Positions 21,701 through 33,352 of a stretch of DNA of 64,000 nt are shown here, in pieces. Under the pieces are notes generated by a model, which worked only from the letters and a program-made list of their open reading frames with translations, was not told where the DNA came from and did not search any database. The DNA is from Lantana camara (taxonomy: Eukaryota > Streptophyta > Magnoliopsida > Lamiales > Verbenaceae): positions 35,523,001 through 35,587,000 of the forward strand of contig CM074858.1 of NCBI GenBank assembly GCA_037501455.1. The letters run 5' to 3'. How positions within the stretch are numbered: the first letter of the stretch is position 1; each line of letters opens with the position of its first letter. Both the position numbers and the translations under genes were made by a program.

Positions 21701-22048
21701 ACTTCGAGGAAAAATTTTGGTAAGGAAGGTACCGGATAAGAGAATTGATCATGGAAGCAGGATTAAATTGTCATTTAAGTATTGGATTTCGGGAATTTCA
21801 TGTTCGATGCTATGGGTGGAGGAATCTCCAACATCAAATCGAGTGTTGAAATGGATCACTACCATGGAAGATTCCCGAACAATGGTGAACGGTACACTTA
21901 ATCATGCATATCACATGCATCATGAATTTTATTATTGTTGTATTTGATTTCTTGTTGATAGAAATTTGCTGGTATATAAGTGTTAGCTATGTGATTAATG
22001 TGATTCTACTTGCTCTATGTGTCATTTATGTGAATCTGTTACAATTTG
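18723..22048 (+). other. Internal region of element C, no coding potential seen
   Basis: About 3.3 kb with no ORF over 80 codons on the sense strand and no motif of gag, protease, RT, RNase H or integrase in any frame I read. From about 19150 it is a long run of GAA/AAG/GGA-rich sequence on the plus strand. Minus-strand ORFs here (such as 20289-20636) are only the reverse of this purine bias. It may be heavily decayed or may never have coded. Confidence 0.6.
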
Positions 22049-22180
22049 TTCTCTCATTTCTTTTTTGAGAGACGGGGTTCTCTCATTTCTTATGGAGAGA
22101 CGGGGTGCTCTCATTTCGTGTTAGGGAGACGGGGCTCTCTCATTACTTGTCTAAGAGACGGGGCTCTCTTGTTGCTTGTG
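22049..22180 (+). repeat. 28-29 bp hairpin repeats before the polypurine tract of element C
   Basis: Units start near 22049, 22078, 22106, 22135 and 22164. Each full unit has a short stem around a constant loop CGGGGT/C. Stems are GAGAGA/TCTCTC, GAGAG/CTCTC, GGGAGA/TCTCTC and AAGAGA/TCTCTT. The last change keeps pairing on both sides. Confidence 0.85.
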
Positions 22181-22221
22181 CATAATTTTAGAACTCGACA
22201 GTGGACCTGGGGACCAGGTCC

Positions 22222-22239
22222 TCTTAAGGGGGAGAGAAT
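22222..22239 (+). other. Polypurine tract of element C
   Basis: TCTTAAGGGGGAGAGAAT lies directly before the LTR start TGTAACGCCCC. A near-identical tract is found reversed at 59172-59187. Confidence 0.85.
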
Positions 22240-25063
22240 TGTAACGCCCCGGTTTTCACTTATAATTTTCATAACATTATATGTATTATATCTTCATGTA
22301 TTTATATGAATTTTTATTACCGTGAAATTTATGTAAATTAATTGCTAACGTGTCTAATTACTATTATGTGGCCTTACTTGTTCATTTCATAAATATGTGG
22401 ACTTAATTGCATAACATGATTTGGAGTTAGATGATTAATTGCCATGGAATGAAACTTGCCTGCATGAATTCAATTATTTCAAGGATTTAGTTGCAAAATG
22501 TGATGATTCATCTTGGTTAGTGGAAGATATAATATATCATAGGTATATCTCTCTCCCACATTTCATTCTATACATTTTCATCATATATACACACACTCAC
22601 ACCACATATATCGATCCGAACACACCAAGAAGGGAAGAAAGTATTCATCTCTTTTTCAAGCAAGATTCTTGGAGGATTTATGAAGTTAGAAGCATCATCT
22701 CATCATTTCATCCATTTCTTCTTCCATCTTGAGGTATATGGAAAATTTGATTGAATCCCTTGAGATATATTTGAGTAGGGCTTGATAAATATGATATGAT
22801 TCATTGGGTTATAAGTGCTTAGAAACATGTTTAGGATCATTATATCTCATAACTTGCATGAATTCTTGAATAAGAGGAAAGTTGGTTAACATGATATTTT
22901 AGGGGTTTTGAATGATGAATTCTTGATGATTAATGCATGTTTCATGGTTTATATGCTACCTAATTGATGTCTTTAAGTTATATACATGTTATATGATTAT
23001 TTTAGAGCATTTTGGTTGAGTTTACTTTGGGTTTTCATTCCTTTTCTTTCTTCCCCGAAGCTACCCCTGTTTTGCCCCTTTTTCCAGCTCTGGAATAGTA
23101 CCCGGGCGGGTACTTTTTCCCCATAAAGCTTCTGGACTGTTTTACCCGGTCGGGGAACTTTTCCCTTGAATTTTACCCGGCCGGGTACTCCCTCATACGA
23201 ACTCCAAATGACCTGATTTTTTATTCTTTGGAAAGATCTTCAAGTTTAGAACAAGCTCCAATTGGAATCATCTCAATATCTTTTCCCATTTGTGAGATAT
23301 TATCAATTCTTTTTGGTGTCACTGCTTTACCGACAAACTGCATTCACCCAACTTCAAGCCTACTCCATTTTCTCCTCGCTTTGAAATAGAAAACGAGCCA
23401 TATATTATCGGAAAGGTCTTTATGTCTAGTTTTATACCCAAAAATCAAAACTCAATTCCAACTTCTATATCTCAAGGTATTCCAGTTTTCCTACAACGTG
23501 TGCATTTTCGGAAATTGCCCGTTTTTGTCATACTTCACCAAAACCTTCCTTATTGCATTCCTTTCACTCTCTTGGCTCCCATATGTGAATTATATGATAT
23601 ATATACTTGATTAATTGATAAGTATGCTCCTACTTGACACTTCTTGGTGCTTAATTGCTCAAACGTTATTGGTTGGCTTCATGCCTTATATGGATTGAAC
23701 TTGAAATAATTGAATGATACGAATACATGATTTCTTGTTATTAATTTGACCTCTTAGGTGTTATTTGGTGTTTATACATGCTTAGTGTTAATTGATTGCT
23801 TGGTTTTATTTAAATTACATGAACATTGCCGTGCGTCATACTTGGTCTCATATTGAGTCATGTCTCACGAGTTCCTACTATTCCCTTTCTTGTCCAGTTT
23901 TTCTCCAGGGTGGAGATCATGGATCGTGTGGGCATTGCCTTGTAGCCTTATCTTGTCCCGTCGCTCGTCAGGTGAGGTTTAAATTAAAGCTACTTAGAAC
24001 CCTTACAACCCTACGTGTGTTTTCGGCCAAAAGTATATGTATATTTATAGTTTTCAAATCTTATTGATTTACAACGGATTTCATGAATTGAACGGATTGA
24101 TTGATTGATTGATTGAATGTTTTAGGGAGTAACTATTGTTCACGTTGGGCCCCGAGGGTAGTGTATTGAGCCAACCGGGGAAGCAAGGGCTGATGGGTAA
24201 CTCTTGCACTATCCTCACCATTGTGGGATCACCTCTGAATCCACCAGGAGGTTTGGTGGAGGAAGAAATCCCGTGCGTGGGAGTCATGTTCCCGACGTAC
24301 ACCATGATTGGATGGTTGGGTCTTGCAAGCCCGCCATCACCCGGAGGAAGAAGGATGTATTGTTTGAAATTGCTAATTGTGCGCGGAATTGTTTGTGTGA
24401 TCACCTAACTCACTAATGAATTGAATGATTGTACACTTTTGGTGAAAGGTTGGAGATTTTCCCTCACTCACCTGGCCATGTATTGAAGTGATCGTGATTG
24501 AATTATTAAATTGATTAGTTGTATTCTCGGGCGAGTCCTACTTTTCTATTGAACTTATATTGCCTTCTTTTATAAAATCTTACCCGAGATTATAGCTTGC
24601 ATCGTAATTGCGCATATATTTATTTATATCCCTCGCTCGGTCCGTGTTGGACTGACCCTTCAACTTTTCAGTTTTGCAGGATTGAGCTAGGCGGGAATTG
24701 GAGTCTAGCTTGTCTTTTATTCGGGTCTAGCACTTCACCTCATATTTTGGTTCATGTATTGATACTTCTTATATTTTGTATTATGCCTTATTCATGTTGG
24801 ATACGATATTGTATTGATATGTAAATGTTGGTATCTATTAGTAAATATGTAAATATGGTACCTATAAGTATTGAATGTAATTGCTTCCGCTTTTATTGCT
24901 CCGAATTGTTTATTGGTATTAATTGAGGGTACCCGCCTAGCTTTTGAGTTTTTTTTTTTGTCACCCGTTTGCTATAGTTTTGATTCATGTACGGATCATC
25001 CATTTCGTATGTGGACTGAGCTACAGTGCGGGGGTGTGGCATCTCGGCGTTCCGGGTGTTACA
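22240..25063 (+). repeat. 3' LTR of element C (2.8 kb)
   Basis: Runs from TGTAACGCCCCGG to CCGGGTGTTACA. A weak TATA-like sequence sits near 22580-22592. A palindrome array is found at 23097-23187. The part 24384-24848 is duplicated in the 5' remnant. The ORFs inside (for example 24136-24408) have no counterpart that I recognise and look like chance. Confidence 0.85.
23097..23187 (+). repeat. Three ACCCGG/CGGGT hairpins in the element C leader
   Basis: Palindromes at 23097-23114 (AGTACCCGGGCGGGTACT), 23142-23157 (TTACCCGGTCGGGGAA) and 23174-23187 (TACCCGGCCGGGTA). The outer stem bases differ between copies (AG/CT against TT/AA) but still pair. They lie about 520-610 bp downstream of the TATA-like site. 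Confidence 0.85.
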
Positions 25064-25571
25064 AAGCGTGTGTTTATTTTGGGGCATAAACATCACATAT
25101 CCCTGTCATTTCCTTGTCTAAACCAATTCTTCACGCATGGTTTGATTCCCAACTCGAACCTGAACTCCCCAACCTATATCTTTGTCATAAAAAGCCCCAA
25201 ATACCCTATTTCTTCTAAATCTCCGGAGCCTTCTTCAATTCACCCGTATCCAAAAGAAGAGCTCTTGACAAGTTGCTTTGAGTGCGAAACTTGGCCGTGG
25301 TTTGAAATTATAATAATATTCTACAATCCACAACTCAATTCGGATATAAATGCATGTAGGTTTGTGAATACATATGTCATATAATGAGCACCAAAGGCAC
25401 GTATATGATGCAAAATGCGACACATAATTCAGTAGAATTTAAATTAATCAAATTTAACAATACAATCTCCATATCAAATGCTCGTGATCAATGCGGGTCT
25501 CATGTTAACATGTTGTCCCTAAGTCGTGCGGCCTACACTTGACATGACACGACACTAGAAACCCCGGTTTT
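25064..25571 (-). other. 5' leader fragment of Tek-D
   Basis: About 500 bp between the end of element C and the primer site of Tek-D. In Tek-D orientation it follows the primer site, so it is the start of the internal region, cut off by element C. There is no gag ORF. The minus strand reads as ordinary AT-rich leader. Confidence 0.5.
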
Positions 25572-25591
25572 GCAACCGGGCTCTAATACCA
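25572..25591 (-). other. Primer-binding site of Tek-D
   Basis: The minus strand reads TGGTATTAGAGC then CCGGTT. This is the initiator tRNA-Met site TGGTATCAGAGC with one change, 7 bp from the LTR end. Confidence 0.75.
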
Positions 25592-27405
25592 CTTAAGATG
25601 TAGCACCCTGGACGATAGGCACCACATCCCCAGCACTACAAGTCTAGTCCACAAATGAAATGGAAAGTCCACGCATGAACTGGACTCATAGTGAATGGGT
25701 GACAAATAAAAACAACCTGGTTAGGCGGAATCTAACCCTGTACAAAGCAATCAAGAAACAGTACTAGTGCAATGCGGAAGCAATGATACCAACAATAGAA
25801 TTCAGTAATGACTACCAGCTCAAACAATTCATAAACATAATTAAATCCGACATGCACTTAAGAACGGGTTCAACTAAGCATGAAACCTGTCCATAATCAA
25901 TATTCCCAAAAATTCATAAATGGCACACCGACCCAAGTCCATGAATAAATACAATTAAAACCGTAATAACGTAAAATGTGACTCAAGTGTATAAGTGGGA
26001 CTCGAAAGAAAGCTAAGACTTGACTCCCGCCTAGCACTCCAAAACCTGCCAAAAGAACTGAAAACAAAGCTGGGTTCAGTCTATAGGAGACTGGTGGGTA
26101 TAAAAAAAACGGGGCATAGTATACGAATATCACTGAATTATAACACATTCATGCAAGCCTTAATCCCGTGTGAAATTTGAGAAGAATTTCCCAAGTGGGC
26201 AAAACAAAGAAAACATCAATGGGATTACGACTATCATATTTATTCATAAATGTTCATAGGGTTATGGCCTGACGAATGGGCGTGCAATATCTCCAACCAA
26301 CACCTTGTGTAAACATATCATAATTCATTCGTTATCATACATATCTTTTGTGCACATACATTCATGATCATAATCATACATATACACCTTTCTCCTCCGG
26401 GTGGTGGACGGGTTTGCAAGGCCCGACCACCGGTCCATTCATTTACCCAATGGGGTACCTGAACCCCCCAAGGGCGCTCATCTCCCATTCCCCGCTAATC
26501 TCCTAACGAGGTCCGGTATCACCGTAGTTTGGTTGGGACTAGCACATGGGATCACCGTCGGCCCTTGCCACCCCGGATAGCCACATGTACTAAGTCCCGG
26601 GCCTGTGCAATCATAAACATGGCCTCGCCAAAACATTAGGTAGGATTCATAAAAGAAAGGCATACGGTTCCAATCATTTACTCGATAAAAGACTCTATAT
26701 ACGTATAATGTATATTTTAGCTTAAAACCGTGCACATTGGGAGTATATAGGGTCGTTTAGCTAGTAGAAGAGAAACCCACCTGTTACACCTTACCGAAAA
26801 TACCAAAATGAAATGAAGACTCGAGGTACCCTATGAACCCGGCACGTCTCCGGCCTGGAGAAAACTGTTTAAAAGACAATGTTGTGTACTCGTGAGACTC
26901 AAGACGCTAAGTGAACCATATATGATGCACGGCAGGTTATGCACATGATATGAGATGCATAAAGAGTATAAATCATGTCATGATGTCATATAATCAAGTA
27001 ATTGATTCAAAACATTCAATACATGGTGGTTTCATATTCATGCGTTCATATCTTTCATATTTGGTATCAAATTAAGCCATAACCTTAAAACAATAATCAT
27101 AACATACATATCAACATGTTTACAATGCATAGGAATCGATTTAAGGTGAAAGAAATCCATTAACACACATTAAGAAAGCATTAGCTGCAAAGAAGGCCAT
27201 ATTTTATCATTTAAATGTTCACATTTTCATTTCACATTAACACTTTGGATTCATAACATAAAATCCATAAAATTCAAATAATGGTCATAACACATATATT
27301 AACAAGTTAATAAAGCATGGGAATCATAAAAGAGATGGAAGAAGAATAAACAAGCGAAGAGAAACAAGAAAAACGTAACCGGAGTAATAGGAATCGGCTG
27401 GACAG

Positions 27406-27528
27406 AATCCACCCCCATGGATTTTTCCAAAGGGAAAAATCCACCCCCATGGATTCTGGTCAGAAACCCACTGCCTCAAATCCACCCCCATGGATTTTTC
27501 CAAAGGGAGAAATCCACCCTCGCGGATT
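27406..27528 (-). repeat. Four AATCC/GGATT hairpins in the Tek-D leader
   Basis: AATCCACCCCCATGGATT occurs at 27406-27423, 27438-27455 and 27479-27496, with a variant AATCCACCCTCGCGGATT at 27511-27528. The linkers between copies 1-2 and 3-4 can also pair (GGATTTTTCC with GGAAAAATCC). They lie about 560-680 bp downstream of the likely TATA, close to the offset seen in element C. Confidence 0.85.
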
Positions 27529-27839
27529 CAGATCAGGGGCCAAAAAATGCAGCAGCAACAGGGCACTCGTGGGAGAAATCATCCAAACACCAGTCCACCT
27601 GAAAACTCAACCCAAATCACTTAAAACATGTAATAAACCATGTAGGAACATCAAAAGCAAGTTTAGGGCAATTACAACACATTAATCCTTAAACCCACAT
27701 CAAAAACATATATATATACATACACACAAATCAACTAATTCTTGAAATAAAATCATAGATCCTAACATATATTGGCATAATATCAACAAGGAACAAGAAT
27801 CTAAACTTAAATCATATCAATCTCTAACAAAACGCACAT

Positions 27840-27869
27840 TCACACACACACACACACACACATATATAT

Positions 27870-27902
<33 letters not shown>

Positions 27903-28228
27903 CACACGTTAAAATGGGATGAGGGAGATGGACGAATGAAATGATGGAGATGATGAAGATGATGATAGCTTGGCTCCTCCCTCTCTTCTTCTTTTCTTGG
28001 ATCAAAATGGGGGTGTGTGTGTGCGAAGAAAATGAGAAAGAAAGGGTTTGTGTGTGTGTGTAGAGATTTTGTGTGTGTTCTTGTGTATATAAGATATAAT
28101 GTATACATATATGATATATATGTATAAAGTAAAAGGGTGAGATATTTTGTATATATGATATGTATATAAGTACATATGCCATATATATATATTGATGGTG
28201 TGAGTGTGCAAGTATATGATATATATAC

Positions 28229-28259
<31 letters not shown>

Positions 28260-28320
28260 ATGTACATGTTTATATAAGTGTATGCATGAAATATATATAC
28301 ATATATATAATGTCACTTAT
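27840..28320. repeat. CA/TA microsatellite cluster
   Basis: Alternating (CA)n and (TA)n runs at 27840-27905 and many ATATAT and GTGTGT runs at 28010-28320, with a (GAT/GAA)-rich block between. No gene is supported. Confidence 0.85.
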
Positions 28321-28517
28321 TTATGAAATTCATTTTACTACACATATATACATATATAGTAAATATGATATGCTTATGAAATGTGTGAACTAGGAAATGT
28401 GTATATGTTATGAAATGGAATGGAAGAAATTAAATCAAGATACTTATATAAGCATTTACATTTCATATTCACATAATTCACATAAATATATTATTCAAAT
28501 AAGCGTGTAAAGGAATT

Positions 28518-29367
28518 TGATGAGGCATAAAATCATGCTCATATCAGAGCCATCCACGTCTCACCATCCACTGACCTAGAGCTTGAACGCTTGATTCAAT
28601 GGGCTCGCAGGCCGACATAGCCTATTCCCTTGTTGACTAATATCGGCCTACCACCCTCGGCCCCCAGTTCAAGCAGGAAGCTCAGAGTGTCAGACCTGAC
28701 GCTCACACCACGGTCCTCAGGTCCACCCTTCCTGGGGGGGCATCCACACGAGGGTACCCGCTTTCTGACGTTCGTATAGTTGACGCTCAAGGGTCATCTA
28801 CCGTGGGAGACCCATTCGTGTGCCCTTCGAGCATCACCAGCGCTCGCATATGATCTTCTCCCTTGTAGGGCATCCGTACTCCTGCAAGACAGACCTTGAG
28901 CCTTCTCAACGCACGACACTCACCAACAACCTCTGACACAAAGGCAGTGCGCACCTTGTACCTAACACGCCGCCTGCTTTGCAAAGACGTCACTCTCATG
29001 CCATCACAGGCCACCACGTGTTAGGGCAACACAGGTTTGGGACCACACGGTCCAATTACCCAAACTGCCCTCACCCCTAACATGTAAATAGGGGAGAACA
29101 CCTGCATTCTCCCCCAAGTCATCTTCCTCATACACACTGCATCACTGGGCATTTTTCCATTAGCATTTTCCTTCTTAAAAAGCTCTTTACACTTCACCAT
29201 CTTTTCGGTATCATCCTTGCATCACTTGGTGTTATCCTAGCTGGAAGTATCCACGCTCAAGAGGAAACCCAGTTCCTGAGGCTTTCACGCCTGTGATGGT
29301 CTTCCCCTCTTCATATAAATATTGAGAGTGTTGGTGCATTTTAGGAGTTCAGATTCCTGCACCATCA
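28518..29367 (+). repeat. 5' LTR of Tat-2
   Basis: It ends at CACCATCA three bases before the primer site. The start is placed at TGATGAGG because TGATG is the inverse of the CATCA end and base composition changes there. A TATA-like ATGTAAATAGGGG lies near 29092, leaving about 270 bp of R-U5. The left boundary is an inference. Confidence 0.55.
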
Positions 29368-29369
29368 TT

Positions 29370-29388
29370 TTGGGCGCCGTCTGTGGGA
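29370..29388 (+). other. Primer-binding site of Tat-2
   Basis: TGGGCGCCGTCTGTGGGAA follows the LTR. It is the same type of site as in Tat-1, with one extra G. Confidence 0.75.
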
Positions 29389-29464
29389 AATCCATCACCA
29401 TCATCTTCATCTTCATCGGATCTTTCTTTGAGCTAGTTGAGCTATAACACCTTTTACTCTAAAC

Positions 29465-29940
29465 ATGGTAACTGCGACTAGGTCTGGTGTTGTGGGTCAC
29501 AGGGGTGTTCTTCCTCCTGATCAAGAAGGAAACGTGGATACCAACACCCCCACTGGACGCACGCCCCCACCAACTCTAGAAAATAGGACTGGGAACACAG
29601 AGATCGCTGTTGCAGCCCTTCCCACCAATGGAAATGGCGTAGGAGGATCCGGCTCTATTCCTCCTCCATCGTCTTTCATTCCCTCTGTTCCAGCTTCCCA
29701 TCCCGGAGTGTACTCGATGGCCATGCCACCCCCGGGATACTCGTATGTACAACCCGGAGTGATGCCCGGGGTGGTACCAAGCATGGTGCCCGTAGTACCG
29801 CCCTACCCAGTGGGCACCCTAAAAATCCCTGTATCCTTGCCGGATGAAATTCAAGGAGTGGAGGCGCCCCAGCTAGCCCAACAGCAGCTTAAGGCGATCT
29901 ACGCGCAGTGTGAAGTATAGGCCGCTCAGAAGGCATGGAC
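29465..29940 (+). pseudogene. Gag N-terminus of Tat-2, cut by copia insertion
   Basis: 151 codons from the first ATG after the primer site (MVTATRSGVVGHRG) to a TAG at 29918-29920, then seven more in-frame codons to the edge of the copia LTR at 29941. The protein is Pro/Gly/Val-rich (PPPGYSYVQPGVMPG) like the Tat-1 gag N-terminus. It ends QLAQQQLKAIYAQCEV. The rest of a Tat gag-pol resumes at 50992 on the same strand, after the copia complex. No other 5' part for that gag exists in the window. Confidence 0.75.
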
Positions 29941-31893
29941 TGTTGGAAAACACGAATCAGAAAGCAGCGGAATTTAAAAACAAATTTCCCAACAAAAGGA
30001 TCTAGAACTCGCAATTGTGTATCCAAATTCGTAGAGTTAAGAAACATACTTTTCTTTTATTCTTTCTTGAAGCGTTTCAAGCCACCCAAGAACACTCTTC
30101 TCGCGGCTTGATTCCCTCTCCTTGGTAAAGCTCGAATCTTCAAACTTCTAACTTGAAGCTCTCTAGAGATAGTCCACCAACTTGACTACAATCTAACTAG
30201 TAAGGATACTAGTTCTCTAGTTAGTGTTTAGGCTTAACCCAGGGTTTCGTTTATCTTGGAGAAAGGATGGTGTTAAACACATGAACCAAAAGAATTGCCA
30301 ATTAGCTCTAAGGGGAGCTCGAGCACCCTTATTTATAAGAGGGAAGGGGCCGAAAATCCCTAGTCCTTATGGGCTTAGGATTTTGGTCCCTCTCTCCTAT
30401 TACTTGATCATCAAGTGATTTTGACTTTGACTTTGAATTCGAATTCAAATCAACTTTCAAGAGAGCTAAAATATCCAAACTATTTTTGGATAATTTTATA
30501 CTTTATTTATTTAAAATAAATAACTTATTTTATCTAATTAATTAATTAATAATTAATTAACTAGATTATTTTTCTCCAAAATAAGACTTTCTTTTTAATT
30601 CAAAATTAAACCAAAGTCTATTAAATAATTAACAAATTAATTATTTAATATATATATATATACAATATATATATTTACACGTGTGGAACACGTGTCACAA
30701 GGACACGTGTCACTCACGTGACCCACACGTGTGGTTTCACAAGTGTGAAATCCACTTGGCCCGATTAACTCTTTTAATCATTTTCAAGCCTCAAATCATG
30801 TAACCAAGTTGTTGTGTGTGACCCTCTAGGTTCTCAATTCAATTAGCAGTGACCCTAATTAATTAATTCACTAATTAATTAATCAGTCCACAGATTAAAC
30901 GACCATAGTCTAGCAACAGGTGTTTAACCCCTAGCTGAATTGGAATGTTCGGATTCGACAGAACCTTTAAGTCATTGATTCATGTGAGATACAATCCTCC
31001 TACTCACTATCTCTGAACCAAGATCTAGGGTAAGGGAATAATTAGAACCCTAATAATCCGGTCTTAAAGCTAAGTGCATTTCATATCCATTTGATCTCAA
31101 TCCAAGAAACCCTTTTCTTAATGTCTTGATCTACTGCCTTGTCCAAGGACTCCATATGGCATACGAATGACTTACACAATAAGAGATCTCCTTGCAAATG
31201 CAAGTGTAGGTCCTTTCTTGATTCTCATTCACTTTCATGAATCACTTGTACAGCCCCAGCATAAGCCTTAAATCAGTTGTCTAAGGCGACACCCTTTAAA
31301 GCTTATACCTAATACTACAGAGTTAACTCATAAAGTGACAAGGAACCTCAAGTCTAAGGATCAATTAACCACATCAATGACTCGTGAGATATTTCCTAAT
31401 CTGGAAGTTTCCATTTCCTGAAATAGAAACTCCCTTTCCCATTTAGGAATGTTCTCACACGGGGCACCTCAGTGAACTTACTTATTAAAGTAAGCACCCT
31501 CATGTATCATGCACGTATCAACTATACACTTTGCACCTCCATGAAACAAGGTGGTCCTTCTTAAGGGCGTGATCCCACACGCAAGCCTTAGAGGAGTCAG
31601 GTTGACACTCCCACTGTCTGTAGGACTCATCGGCTTGGAGTATTTTACTAATCATGACTTATGTGATATAGGGCTCGTTTCATGAACCATTCCACCTAAA
31701 TGGTAGAGTCCTAAAGTCATCAGGATTAGGGGAGTTCTCATACATGCACAGCTAAAGTAAACGCATACCAAACAAGAGCATATAAAGAAGTGTTGCCTCA
31801 ATTTGTTATTTCATTCAAAGATTGTCTGTGATTACAATAAGGAAAAGCACAAAGCGGATATACAGTCGGCTTTCTAGGGCACTATTCCTAACA
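29941..31893 (-). repeat. Copia LTR-1
   Basis: 1953 bp, plus-view ends TGTTGGAAAA and CTATTCCTAACA. A minus-strand TATA box lies at 30327-30341 (CTTATAAATAAGGG). A cluster of ACACGTGT boxes is found at 30676-30750. A polypurine tract (AAGTGGGAGAT on minus) adjoins at 31894-31904, so it serves as the 3' LTR for the internal part to its right. Confidence 0.92.
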
Positions 31894-31904
31894 ATCTCCC
31901 ACTT

Positions 31905-33352
31905 GCCCGTCAAAGCCATTCTAAAGCTACTCTAAGTCCTATCTTCTGAAGATGTCCTTGGAAAGCTTCTCGACTAAGGGGTTTAGTAAGTGGATCTGCC
32001 ACGTTCACTGCTGATGTAACCCTCTCAATTTGCACATCTCCTCTTTTGATAATATCACGGATTAGGTGATACTTCCTCATAATGTGTTTGGTCCGTTGGT
32101 GAGATCTTGGTTCTCTTGCTTGGGCAACCGCCCCAGTGTTGTCACAAAACACAGAAATGGGGTCTTTCATGCTAGGAGCAAGATTCAACTCTTGAATGAA
32201 GTTTCTAATCCAAACACCTTCCTTAATGCAGCTAAGTATTCGGCCTCAGTGGTCGAATCTGCAGTGATTGTTTGCTTGGAACTCTTCCAACTCACTACTC
32301 CACCGTTTAGGCAGAAAATGTATCCTGACATTGACTTAAAATCATCTAAGTCAGATGCAAAGCTTGCATCGCAGTATCCTTCGACAGTAAGATCTTTCTG
32401 ACCTCCGTAAACTAAGAATAAATCTTTAGTACTTTTCAAGTACTTAAGAATATTCTTCACGACAGCTCAGTGACCATCTCCAGGGTCAGATTGGAAACGA
32501 CTTGTCACACTAAGTGCATAAGCCACATCCGGTCGAGTACATAACATTGCATACATTATGCTACCTATTGCTGACGCATAAGGTGTATGTGTCATTCTCT
32601 CCTTCTCAAGGTTACTCCTAGGACACATCTTCTTTTAAAGACATGTTCCTACACTCATAGGAAGGTTCTTAACCTTTGCTGACTCTATATTGAATCTCTT
32701 CAATACTTTGTCCATGTACATCGACTATGATAGTCCTATTAACCTTCTAGATCTATCTCGATAGATTTTAATTCCAAGGATATAGGATGCATGACCAAGA
32801 TCTTTCATCTCGAATTGGTTCGATAACCACAACTTAGTAACTTTCATGTCATCCTTCGAATTCCCAATAAGAAGGATGTCATCAACATAAAGTACTAAGA
32901 ATTGCACTGAGGTCTCCAATTCCTTTCTATACACACATGATTCATTCGAAATTTGACTGAAGCCAAACGCTTTGACTGATTCATCAAATCGAATATTCCA
33001 ATTCCTAGAAGCCTGTTTCAATCCATAGATTGATCTTTGGAGTTTGCAAACGTTTTGCTCACTCCCACTGAACGTGAAACCTATGGGTTGCTCCATATAA
33101 ATGTCTTTGTCAATTTCACCATTGAGAAAGGCAGTTTTCACATCCATTTGCCATATCTCATAGTCATAATATGCAGCAATGGCAAGCATGATCCGAATAG
33201 ACTTTTGCATTGCAACTAGCGAAAAGGTTTCATCAAAGTCCACGTCGGGTCTTTGAGTGAATCCTTTTGCAACCAGTCTTGCTTTGTAGGCTGCAATGCT
33301 TCCATCAACTCCAAGCTTTCTCTTAAAGATCCATTTGCAACCTATGGGTTTG
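31905..33352 (-). pseudogene. Copia RT (C-terminal part) and RNase H, internal part 1
   Basis: Read on the minus strand from 33352: PIGCKWIFKRKLGVDGS, WQMDVKTAFLNGEI, SIYGLKQASRNW, then the catalytic YVDD (32878-32889), which is intact. The frame ends at a stop at 32725. RNase H follows in pieces: EGYCDASFASD and TTEAEYLAAL (32185-32460), then VFCDNTGAVA, KHIMRKYHLIRD and ADPLTKPLS (31910-32188). There are several stops and a short deletion near 32225. The protein is cut abruptly at 33352 where LTR-2 begins, in the middle of RT. The text is about 97% like 42851-44325 by eye. Confidence 0.9.

Larger units (their letters stand above)
18258..25063 (+). mobile_element. Element C: non-coding LTR retrotransposon (LARD-like)
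   Basis: It has an LTR remnant, about 3.5 kb of internal DNA without a recognisable gag or pol, a hairpin array, a polypurine tract and a complete 3' LTR (22240-25063). The ends (TGTAACGCCCC to GGTGTTACA) and LTR length resemble Tekay-type elements, so it probably depended on chromovirus proteins. The plus strand of the internal region is strongly purine-rich (about 19150-21750). Confidence 0.7.
25599..28517 (-). repeat. 5' LTR of Tek-D, truncated in U3
   Basis: It starts TGTAGCACCCTGG beside the primer site. The first ~250 bp resemble the LTR at 62361 (shared CACCACATCCCCAGC/CCCGC, GAAATRGRAAGTCC, AGGCGGATCTAAC and GCGGAAGCA blocks), so the two belong to one family. A possible minus-strand TATA (TTATATACAC, near 28085) places R-U5 on the left. 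A purine-rich block (27900-28010) and dense CA/TA microsatellites (27840-27905, 28085-28320) lie near the promoter. The right end is set at the presumed Tat-2 LTR start. ORFs over the microsatellites are artefacts. Confidence 0.7.

Noticed and set aside
24081..24408. ORFs on both strands of 90-107 residues in the C LTR
   Set aside because: Both strands are open over the same GC-richer stretch, and nothing recognisable is encoded.
25572..25591. tRNA gene
   Set aside because: Only the 3' end complement of initiator tRNA-Met is present. It is a primer-binding site, as are 40895-40910 and 49025-49040.
27817..28316. Overlapping ORFs of 104-147 residues on the minus strand
   Set aside because: They translate CA/TA microsatellites (runs of Tyr-Ile and Thr-His) and occur in three frames at once.
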